Shown here: positions 1-6,380 of the stretch, one piece after another
Numbering within the stretch: the first letter of the stretch is position 1
How the letters are laid out: each line of letters begins with the position of its first letter
Assembly (NCBI GenBank): GCA_937858255.1
Contig: CALLZQ010000861.1
Coordinates: forward strand, 1-7,666
Length of the DNA: 7,666 nucleotides
Source: an uncultured Tabrizicola sp.
GTDB lineage: Bacteria > Pseudomonadota > Alphaproteobacteria > Rhodobacterales > Rhodobacteraceae
Direction: 5' to 3'
Translations under genes and position numbers: made by a program
Notes under the pieces: model-generated
Database searches by the model: none
The model's input: the letters and a program-made list of their open reading frames with translations, nothing else
What the model was told of the DNA's origin: nothing

Positions 1-1358
1 AGGCCGGGGGCGCGGGCAAGGTTCTGGCCGAATGGGTGACTGAGGGGCGGACCGAATGGGATATGTGGTCCTGTGATCCGCGCCGCTTTACCGGGTTTGA
101 GGATCACGCCTATTGCGTAGCCAAGGGGCAAGAGGTTTACGGGCATGAATATGCCATCCACTTCCCCCATCACGTCTGGCCCGAAGGGCGGGGCAAAAAG
201 CTCTCGCCCATCCACGACAAGATGGCCGCGCTTGGCGCGCAATTCGGGCCCTTCAACGGCTGGGAGCGGGCGCTGTGGTACGCGGCCCCCGGCGATGACA
301 CGTCCGAGGCCGCGCAAAAGACCTGGCGGCGTGAAGGGCCGTGGTTCCGTGCCGTGCGCGCGGAATGTGAGGCGGTGCGCGATGCCGCCGGTATCCTCGA
401 TCTGCCGGGCTTCTCGCGCTATCGGGTTTCGGGTGCGGGCGCGCGCGACTGGCTGGCGCGGACGCTGACCGGCAAGGTGCCGGCGCCGGGGCGGATCGGT
501 CTTGGCTATTTCGCCGATGAGGCCGGGCGGATTGTCACCGAAATGTCGGTGATGGCGCTGGAAGAGGATCTGTTCTTCCTGATCACCGCCGCCGTCGCGC
601 AAAGCCATGACCGCGAATGGCTGGAGCGAACCCGCCCCGAAGGCGTCGAGATCCGCGATATGACCGAGGCATTTTCCTGCCAGATTCTGACGGGGCCTGC
701 CTCACGCGCCATTCTGGCCGAGGTGACCGAGGCCGATCTGTCCCGGCCATGGCTGACCCATCAATCGGCGCAGATCGCCGGGCGCTGGTGTCAGTTGGTG
801 CGGGTGTCCTTTGCCGGGGAACTGGGCTGGGAGATTCACACCAAGATTGAGGATACTGCGGCGATCTTTGACGCGGTCTGGGCCGCCGGGCAGGGCCATG
901 GCCTGCGCCCCTTTGGCATGTTCGCGCTGAATTCGCTGCGGGTGGAAAAGGGCTACCGGGCGTGGAAGGGCGATCTTTCGACCGATTACACCATTTTGCA
1001 GGGCGGGCTGGAACGGTTCGTCGATTGGGCCAAGCCCGAATTCCCGGGCCGCGCGGCGTTGCTGGCCGAACGGCAGGCGGGCGTCACCAAGCGGTTCGTG
1101 ACGCTGAAGGTCGCAGCGGGGGATTATGACCCGCCCTATATGTCGACGATCTGGCACGATGGCGCTGTGGTGGGCGAAACCACCAGCGGCGTCTGGGGGC
1201 ACCGGGTGGGCGCCTGCCTTGCGCTGGGGATGCTGCGCGCCGATCTGGCGGTGGCGGGGACCATGGTCGAGGTCGAGATCTTCGGCGAACGTTACCGGGC
1301 CGAGGTGCTGCCCGAGGGGCCGGCCTGGGATCCGCAAAACCAGCGTCTTCGCGGGTGA
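1..1358 (+). CDS. FAD-dependent oxidoreductase / GcvT-domain fusion (dimethylglycine or sarcosine dehydrogenase-like), 5' part outside window
   Basis: This is the C-terminal part of a protein that in this family is usually about 800 residues. The reading frame is open from base 3 with no start. The first codons read GGAGKVLAEW, the end of a DAO-type FAD domain, followed by WSCDPRRF, where the central FAO_M linker begins. A GcvT (aminomethyltransferase-like, folate-binding) domain spans roughly bases 200-1000, including GFSRYRVSG, APGRIGLGYF and FAGELGWEI. A GcvT C-terminal barrel follows at about 1080-1340, with TTSGVWGHRVG. The family oxidises N-methyl groups of dimethylglycine, sarcosine or related amines and passes the one-carbon unit to tetrahydrofolate in the cytosol. 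At 540-542 this protein has Glu where its downstream paralogue and T-protein have the conserved Asp, so folate chemistry may differ. The His expected to bind FAD lies outside the window. It is the first visible gene of the operon, 65 bases before the paralogue. The family call is solid; the substrate is unknown. Confidence 0.88.
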   Translation, partial: AGGAGKVLAEWVTEGRTEWDMWSCDPRRFTGFEDHAYCVAKGQEVYGHEYAIHFPHHVWPEGRGKKLSPIHDKMAALGAQFGPFNGWERALWYAAPGDDTSEAAQKTWRREGPWFRAVRAECEAVRDAAGILDLPGFSRYRVSGAGARDWLARTLTGKVPAPGRIGLGYFADEAGRIVTEMSVMALEEDLFFLITAAVAQSHDREWLERTRPEGVEIRDMTEAFSCQILTGPASRAILAEVTEADLSRPWLTHQSAQIAGRWCQLVRVSFAGELGWEIHTKIEDTAAIFDAVWAAGQGHGLRPFGMFALNSLRVEKGYRAWKGDLSTDYTILQGGLERFVDWAKPEFPGRAALLAERQAGVTKRFVTLKVAAGDYDPPYMSTIWHDGAVVGETTSGVWGHRVGACLALGMLRADLAVAGTMVEVEIFGERYRAEVLPEGPAWDPQNQRLRG

Positions 1359-1366
1359 AAGCAGGG

Positions 1367-1393
1367 CCGGGGGCCAGCCCCCGGACCCCCGGG
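1367..1393 (+). repeat. GC-rich inverted repeat between the two oxidoreductase genes
   Basis: Bases 1367-1374 (CCGGGGGC) are exactly complementary to 1377-1384 (GCCCCCGG). With the innermost pair open this gives a 7-bp stem and a 4-base loop. The same G-run can instead pair with 1386-1392 (CCCCCGG), so two mutually exclusive hairpins exist. ATATTT follows at 1394-1399 instead of a T-run, so it is not a typical intrinsic terminator. It may be an mRNA stability or partial-termination element. From memory, hairpins followed by a CCCCCGG-A-TATTT motif recur between genes in Rhodobacterales. A genome-wide search would be needed to show that here. Confidence 0.6.
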
Positions 1394-1402
1394 ATATTTA
1401 GA

Positions 1403-1416
1403 AACAGATGAAGGGA
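1403..1416 (+). promoter_or_regulatory. Ribosome binding site of the second oxidoreductase, within a shared leader motif
   Basis: AAGGGA at 1411-1416 lies 7 bases before the TTG at 1424 and decides that start. The ATG at 1408 is in another frame and hits TAA after three codons. The preceding block AACAGATGAAGG (1403-1414) recurs exactly at 3894-3905 before the methyltransferase gene. Confidence 0.65.
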
Positions 1417-1423
1417 TAAGGCC

Positions 1424-3859
1424 TTGGGTTTGCCACAAAAAGCGCGGGCGGTGATCATCGGGGGCGGGATTTCCGGCTGTTCGGTCGCCTATCATCTGGC
1501 CAAGGCCGGCTGGACCGAGATCGTGCTTCTGGAGCGGCGCAAGCTGACCAGTGGCACGACATGGCACGCGGCGGGGCTGATCGGGCAGTTGCGGGCGAGT
1601 GCCAACATGACCCGGCTGGCGCGCTATTCGGCGGGGCTTTATGTCGGGCTGGAGGCTGAAACCGGGATTGCCACCGGCATGCGGCAGGTCGGCTCGATTT
1701 CGGTGGCGCTGACCGATCACCGGATGGAGGAGTTGCGGCGTCAGGCAACCATGGCGCGAATCTTCGGTGTGGATGTGAATGAGGTTTCGCCCAGCGAAAT
1801 CAAGGCGATGTATCCGCATCTTGAGGTGGGTGACGCCAAGGGCGGCGTGCATCTGCCGCTGGACGGGCAGTGCGATCCGGCCAATATCGCCATGGCCTTG
1901 GCCAAGGGCGCGGGGATGCGCGGGGCGGTGATTGCCGAAGGCGTCAAGGTGACAGGTGTCCAGACCGCCGGCGGGCGGGTGACGGGCGTGACCTATGAAG
2001 GCCCCGAAGGCCCGGGGGCGATTGCCGCCGATGTGGTGATCAACTGTGGCGGCATGTGGGGGCGCGATCTGGCGGCGCAAAACGGCGTCACGCTGCCGCT
2101 GCATGCCTGCGAGCATTTCTATCTGATCACCGAGCCGATTGCCGGTCTTGGCCATCTGCCGGTGCTGCGGGTGCCCGATGAATGCGCCTATTACAAATCC
2201 GATGCCGGCAAGATGATGCTGGGCGCCTTTGAGCCCAAGGCGAAACCCTGGGGCATGGCCGGCATCCGCGAGGATTTTGAATTCGACACCCTGCCCGAGG
2301 ACTGGGATCACTTCGCCCCCATCCTTGAGGCGGCGATGAACCGGGTGCCGCTGTTCCAGAAGGCGGGCATTCACACCTTTTTCAACGGGCCCGAGAGTTT
2401 CACGCCCGATGACCGCTATTATCTGGGCGAGGCGCCAGAGGTGAAAGGCTACTGGATCGCGGCCGGGTATAACTCCATCGGCATCGCCTCGTCGGGTGGG
2501 GCGGGGATGGCGCTGGCGCAATGGATCACCGAAGGCGAGCCGCCCTTTGACCTGTGGGAAGTCGATATCCGCCGCGCCCAACCGTTCCAGAAAAACCGGC
2601 GTTACCTGAAGGAACGGGTGAGCGAGACGCTGGGCCTGCTCTATGCCGATCACTATCCCTATCGGCAGGTTGAGACCAGCCGGGGCTTGCGCCGTTCGCC
2701 CCTGCACGGCGCGCTTGCGGCGCGGGGGGCCGTGTTCGGCGAGGTCGCGGGTTGGGAGCGGGCGAACTGGTTCGCCAAGCCGGGGCAGGAGGCCAGCTAT
2801 CAGTATGACTGGCACCGGCAGAACTGGTTCGACAACCGTCACGAAGAGCATATGGCGGTGCGCGAAGGGGTTGGCCTGTTCGACATGACCAGTTTCGGCA
2901 AGATCCGGGTCGAGGGGCGCGATGCGGCGGCCTTCCTCAACCGGGTCTGCTCGGCCGAGGTGGATGTGGCGCCGGGGCGGATCGTCTATACCATGCTGCT
3001 GAACGCCCGGGGCGGGATCGAGGCCGACCTGACCGTGACGCGGCTGAGCGAGACGGCCTATCTGCTGGTGGTGCCTGGGGCGACCCTGACGCGGAACCTT
3101 GCATGGCTGCGGCGGCAGTTGGGCGATGAATTCGCGGTCATCACTGATGTCACCAGCGGCGAGGCGGTGCTGTGTCTGATGGGGCCGCAGTCGCGTGAGG
3201 TGTTGTCGCGGGTCAGCCCGAATGATCTGGGCAATGACGCGCATCCCTTTGGCACCATGCGGGAAATCGAGATCGGCATGGGCCTCGCCCGGGCGCATCG
3301 CATCACCTATGTGGGCGAACTGGGGTGGGAGCTTTATGTGCCGACCGATCAGGCCGCGCATGTCTTTGAGGCGCTGGTTGAGGCGGCGCCCGAGATGCGG
3401 CTTTGCGGGCTTCACGCGCTGGACAGTTGCCGGATCGAAAAGGCCTATCGCCACTGGGGCCATGACATCACCGATGAGGATCATGTGCTGGAGGCGGGGC
3501 TTGGCTTTGCCGTCAGCAAGAAGAAGCCGGATTTCATCGGGCGCGACGCGGTCTTGCGCAAGGCCGAGGCGGGGCTGAGCCGGCGGATGGTGCAGTTCCT
3601 TGTCCGCGATCCGGCAGCGGCGATTTTCCATAATGAGGCGATCGTGCGTGACGGGCAGATCATCGGGCCAGTGACCAGCGGCAGCTATGGCCATGCGCTG
3701 GGTGGGGCGGTGGCGATGGGCTATGTGCCCTGCGCGGGCGAGAGTGAGGCCGAGGTTCTGGCGTCGCGCTATGAGATCGAGATTGCCGGGCGGCGCTATC
3801 CGGCCGAGGCATCCTTGGCGCCGATGTACGACCCGAAGGGCGAACGGCTGCGCGGATGA
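1424..3859 (+). CDS. Dimethylglycine/sarcosine dehydrogenase family flavoprotein with GcvT domain, 811 aa
   Basis: This is a complete four-domain flavoenzyme. The N-terminal Rossmann motif is GGGISG (residues 13-18), and the DAO domain runs to about 365. SGTTWHAAGL (43-52) contains His48, which aligns with the His carrying covalent FAD in dimethylglycine and sarcosine dehydrogenases. GPESFTPDDR (322-331) and GYNSIG are further family signatures. An FAO_M linker follows at about 368-423. The GcvT domain (about 425-700) has LNARGGIEAD with Asp535, the equivalent of the folate-activating Asp of T-protein, and VGELGWELYV. The C-terminal GcvT barrel runs from about 710 to 803. The expected reaction is oxidative N-demethylation of a secondary or tertiary methylamine, yielding 5,10-methylene-THF. 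The electron acceptor (ETF or oxygen) cannot be read from the sequence. No signal peptide is seen, so it is cytosolic. The start is TTG, chosen from the RBS; TTG at 1430 is an alternative. It is a tandem paralogue of the upstream gene and lies 56 bases before the methyltransferase gene. Whether the substrate is dimethylglycine, sarcosine or another amine is open. Confidence 0.92.
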   Translation: MGLPQKARAVIIGGGISGCSVAYHLAKAGWTEIVLLERRKLTSGTTWHAAGLIGQLRASANMTRLARYSAGLYVGLEAETGIATGMRQVGSISVALTDHRMEELRRQATMARIFGVDVNEVSPSEIKAMYPHLEVGDAKGGVHLPLDGQCDPANIAMALAKGAGMRGAVIAEGVKVTGVQTAGGRVTGVTYEGPEGPGAIAADVVINCGGMWGRDLAAQNGVTLPLHACEHFYLITEPIAGLGHLPVLRVPDECAYYKSDAGKMMLGAFEPKAKPWGMAGIREDFEFDTLPEDWDHFAPILEAAMNRVPLFQKAGIHTFFNGPESFTPDDRYYLGEAPEVKGYWIAAGYNSIGIASSGGAGMALAQWITEGEPPFDLWEVDIRRAQPFQKNRRYLKERVSETLGLLYADHYPYRQVETSRGLRRSPLHGALAARGAVFGEVAGWERANWFAKPGQEASYQYDWHRQNWFDNRHEEHMAVREGVGLFDMTSFGKIRVEGRDAAAFLNRVCSAEVDVAPGRIVYTMLLNARGGIEADLTVTRLSETAYLLVVPGATLTRNLAWLRRQLGDEFAVITDVTSGEAVLCLMGPQSREVLSRVSPNDLGNDAHPFGTMREIEIGMGLARAHRITYVGELGWELYVPTDQAAHVFEALVEAAPEMRLCGLHALDSCRIEKAYRHWGHDITDEDHVLEAGLGFAVSKKKPDFIGRDAVLRKAEAGLSRRMVQFLVRDPAAAIFHNEAIVRDGQIIGPVTSGSYGHALGGAVAMGYVPCAGESEAEVLASRYEIEIAGRRYPAEASLAPMYDPKGERLRG

Positions 3860-3893
3860 CTGCGGGCGAACCCCTCACCCCAAGGCGAATTTG

Positions 3894-3905
3894 AACAGAT
3901 GAAGG
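3894..3905 (+). repeat. Second copy of the AACAGATGAAGG leader motif, with the RBS of the methyltransferase gene
   Basis: The block is identical to 1403-1414. The similarity extends weakly on both sides, with an A/T patch before it and a purine stretch ending in AGGC after it. AAGG at 3902-3905 lies 10 bases before the ATG at 3916 and is the best Shine-Dalgarno candidate. This copy has no strong GC hairpin upstream. Confidence 0.55.
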
Positions 3906-3915
3906 CGACAGGCAG

Positions 3916-5469
3916 ATGAGCGACGAGAGCGAGATGTGTGCGCCGGCACGGGCGCGGCGGGCTGGCGGGCGCGAGGCGCGGGTGGCGGCGCGGGCGGCGC
4001 CCCTGTCCGAGGCAATGCGGCCGATCCGGCCGGGGATGGAGGGGGGGCGTTACAGCCCGCTGGATACGGCGGGGGTGGCGCGGATCCATCAGGCGGCGCT
4101 CGATGCGCTGGAGCAGATCGGGTTGTCGAATGCGCCGGCCTCGGGCGTCGAGATCCTGACCGGGGCAGGGGGGATCCAGGGGGCGGACGGGCGCAGCCGC
4201 TTTCCGCGGGCTTTGGTCGAGGATATGCTGGCCAAGGCCTGCCGGGATCTGACGCTGCATGCCCGCGATCCGCGCCACGATCTGCATCTGTCGGGCAGCC
4301 GCGTGCATTTCGGCACTGCGGGGGCGGCGGTGCATGTGGTCGATCTGGAAACCGATACCTATCGCGATTCCACCGCGCAGGATCTCTATGACGCGGCGCG
4401 GATCACCCAGGCGCTGGACAATGTGCATTTCTTTCAGCGCGCCATGGTCTGCCGCGATGTGGTCGATAATTTCGAGATGGATATCAACACGCTTTACGCC
4501 TGCCTTTCGGGCACCAAAAAGCATGTGGGGACCAGTTTCTCAGACCCTTCGCATGTGGCGGGGTGTTTCGATCTGCTCCACATGGTTGCGGGGGGCGAGG
4601 CCGCGTGGCGGGCGCGGCCCTTTGTCTCGAACTCGAACTGTTTCGTCGTGCCGCCGATGAAATTCGCCGAGGAATCCTGTCGGGTGATGGAGGATTGCGT
4701 GCGGCGGGGGATGCCGGTTCTCTTGCTTTCCGCCGGGCAGGCGGGGGCGACGGCACCGGCGCCGATTGCGCTGGCCATTGTGCAGGCGGTGGCGGAATGC
4801 CTGGCGGGCGTGGTCTATGTGAATGCCATTCAACCCGGGGCACCGGCGATCTTTGGCACCTGGCCTTTTGTCAGCGATCTGCGCACCGGGGCCATGTCGG
4901 GCGGCTCGGCCGAACAGGCGTTGCTGACCGCCGGCTGCGCGCAGATGCACCGGTTTTATGGCCTGCCCGGCGGGGCGGCGGCGGGGATTTCGGACAGCAA
5001 ACTGCCGGATATGCAGGCCGGCTGGGAACAGGCGATTACCAATGTGCTGGCCGGCCTCTCGGGCCTGAACATGGTCTATGAGTCGGTGGGGATGCATGCC
5101 TCGCTGCTGGGCTTTTGCCTCGAAAGCCTGATCCTGGGCGATGACATTCTGGGGCAGGTGATGCGTTGTGTGCGCGGCATTGATGTCACCGACGAATCGA
5201 CCAGCATCGAGGCGATGCGCGAGGTCTGCATGGGTGGGCCGGGGCATTACCTCGGCTCGGATCAGACATTGCGGCTGATGCAGACAGAATATGTCTATCC
5301 CAGCCTTGGCAACCGGATGAGCCCAAAGGAATGGGTCGAGGCCGGGCGGCCCAAGCTCTTGGATCAGGCGATCCGCCGCAAGCATGAGATCCTCGCGCGC
5401 GGCGAATGCCAGATCCCGGCCGATCTGGACGCGGCGATCCGGCAGAAATTCAACATCTACTTCCGCTGA
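3916..5469 (+). CDS. MttB-superfamily (trimethylamine methyltransferase-like) protein without pyrrolysine, 517 aa
   Basis: The protein belongs to the MttB/COG5598 family, whose characterised members transfer a methyl group from a methylated amine to a corrinoid protein. The basic Ala/Arg-rich N-terminus (residues 8-40) leads into RPIRPGMEGG and then the TIM-barrel body. The most diagnostic stretch is GLPGGAAAGISDSK at 349-362, continuing LPDMQAG. C-terminal hallmarks are GGPGHYLGS and the TEYVYPSLGNR region followed by WVEAGRPKLL. The frame is open throughout with no internal TAG, so it is not a pyrrolysine protein. Non-Pyl relatives include the glycine betaine (MtgB), proline betaine (MtpB), carnitine (MtcB) and gamma-butyrobetaine (MtyB) demethylases of anaerobes, so a quaternary amine substrate is likely. 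The exact substrate cannot be told from the sequence. No corrinoid partner is encoded in the window. The ATG at 3916 has an upstream AAGG; an in-frame ATG at 3934 is possible. It lies between a flavoprotein demethylase gene and a dehydrogenase gene in the same orientation. Confidence 0.92.
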   Translation: MSDESEMCAPARARRAGGREARVAARAAPLSEAMRPIRPGMEGGRYSPLDTAGVARIHQAALDALEQIGLSNAPASGVEILTGAGGIQGADGRSRFPRALVEDMLAKACRDLTLHARDPRHDLHLSGSRVHFGTAGAAVHVVDLETDTYRDSTAQDLYDAARITQALDNVHFFQRAMVCRDVVDNFEMDINTLYACLSGTKKHVGTSFSDPSHVAGCFDLLHMVAGGEAAWRARPFVSNSNCFVVPPMKFAEESCRVMEDCVRRGMPVLLLSAGQAGATAPAPIALAIVQAVAECLAGVVYVNAIQPGAPAIFGTWPFVSDLRTGAMSGGSAEQALLTAGCAQMHRFYGLPGGAAAGISDSKLPDMQAGWEQAITNVLAGLSGLNMVYESVGMHASLLGFCLESLILGDDILGQVMRCVRGIDVTDESTSIEAMREVCMGGPGHYLGSDQTLRLMQTEYVYPSLGNRMSPKEWVEAGRPKLLDQAIRRKHEILARGECQIPADLDAAIRQKFNIYFR

Positions 5470-5475
5470 AGGGGG
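5469..5475 (+). promoter_or_regulatory. Ribosome binding site overlapping the methyltransferase stop codon
   Basis: AAGGGGG begins on the last base of the upstream TGA (5467-5469) and ends 5 bases before the ATG at 5481. It selects this ATG over the in-frame ATG at 5406, which lies inside the methyltransferase gene. The arrangement suggests translational coupling of the two genes. Confidence 0.7.
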
Positions 5476-5480
5476 ACGCG

Positions 5481-6380
5481 ATGCGTTACGGCTATATTGG
5501 TCTGGGCAATCTGGGCGGCCATCTGGCGGCCAGCCTCTTGCGGCGCGGGTTTGAGGTGGTGGTCTATGACCGCGACCTGACTTTGGCGGAACGGCACCGG
5601 GCGATGGGCGGCATCGTCGCCGCCTCTCCGGCCGAGGTGGCGGCGCAGGCAGACCATGTCTTTACCTGCCTGCCCTCTCCTGCGGTGAGCGAGGCGGTGC
5701 TGGCCCAGATCCTGCCCGAGATGAAGCCGGGCGCGGTCTGGATCGAAAACTCGACCCTCAGCCGCGATGACATTTTGCGTCTGGCGGGGCTGGCCGCGGA
5801 AAGCGGCATCCAGATGATCGAGGCGCCGGTGACGGGCGGCGTGCATCTGGCGGCGCGGGGCGAGATCACGGTGCTGATGGGCGGCGACAAGGCGCTGTGC
5901 GAGGCGCATCGCCCGGCGCTGGAGGCGATCGGCAACCGGCTGTTCCATATGGGGCCGTTGGGGTCGGCAGCGATTATCAAGGTGATTACCAATATGCTGG
6001 CCTTCATCCATCTCAAGGCCTCGGCCGAGGCGCTGATGCTGGCCAAGCGCGGGGGCCTTGATCTGGGTCAGGCATGGCATGCCATCGCGGCCTCGTCCGG
6101 CACCTCTTTCGTGCATGAAACCGAAGGGGCGCTGATCCTGAACGGCAGTTATGACATCGCTTTCAACATCGATCTGGCGCTGAAGGATTTGGGCTTTGCG
6201 CTGGGGTTCGGCAAGGAATTCGGCGTGCCGCTGGATCTGGCCTCGATGACGCATCAGACCTATGTGGCGGCCAAGGCGGCCTATGGGGGGCATGCCCAAT
6301 CGCCGGAAATTGCCCGGCTGCTGGAGGATTTGCTCAAGACCGATCTGCGGGCCGAGGGGTTCCCGGCGCGGTTGGAGTAA
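5481..6380 (+). CDS. NAD(P)-dependent beta-hydroxyacid dehydrogenase (3-hydroxyisobutyrate dehydrogenase family), 299 aa
   Basis: The length of 299 residues is normal for the family. The N-terminal Rossmann motif is GLGNLG (7-12), and the second strand ends in VVYDRD with Asp30, which favours NAD over NADP. The substrate-binding motif is APVTGG (115-120). The catalytic Lys is K167 in the IIKVITNML region, with the usual Asn four residues on (N171). The C-terminal helical domain includes LALKDLGFAL. The family oxidises or reduces the hydroxyl of beta-hydroxyacids such as 3-hydroxyisobutyrate, tartronate semialdehyde, gamma-hydroxybutyrate and sulfonate analogues, so family membership does not fix the substrate. 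The gene starts 11 bases after the methyltransferase stop, implying a shared transcript and probably a shared pathway. A carnitine-like beta-hydroxy betaine would fit both enzymes, but that is inference. The stop codon directly abuts that of the convergent dcd gene. Confidence 0.92.
   Translation: MRYGYIGLGNLGGHLAASLLRRGFEVVVYDRDLTLAERHRAMGGIVAASPAEVAAQADHVFTCLPSPAVSEAVLAQILPEMKPGAVWIENSTLSRDDILRLAGLAAESGIQMIEAPVTGGVHLAARGEITVLMGGDKALCEAHRPALEAIGNRLFHMGPLGSAAIIKVITNMLAFIHLKASAEALMLAKRGGLDLGQAWHAIAASSGTSFVHETEGALILNGSYDIAFNIDLALKDLGFALGFGKEFGVPLDLASMTHQTYVAAKAAYGGHAQSPEIARLLEDLLKTDLRAEGFPARLE

Noticed and set aside
36..38. GTG at 36 as a start for the first gene
   Set aside because: The frame is open back to base 3 and the codons before 36 encode conserved FAD-domain sequence (GGAGKVLAEW). 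The gene is cut by the window edge and does not start here.
482..2984. 17-base identical repeat (482-498 and 2968-2984) as a mobile or recombination site
   Set aside because: Both copies encode the APGRI segment at the same place in the paralogous GcvT domains, so common ancestry and codon bias explain it.
1292..3694. 800-codon open frame on the minus strand opposite the second oxidoreductase
   Set aside because: It lies wholly opposite a clear family member. Its translation is rich in Arg, His, Pro and Gln with no recognisable domain, which is typical of shadow frames in high-GC genes.
3916..5469. Pyrrolysine-containing MttB
   Set aside because: There is no in-frame TAG anywhere in the gene, which ends in TGA.
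5406..5480. N-terminal extension of the beta-hydroxyacid dehydrogenase from the ATG at 5406
   Set aside because: The extension lies inside the methyltransferase gene in another frame and has no family match. The ATG at 5481 has a strong RBS and gives the normal start of the Rossmann fold.
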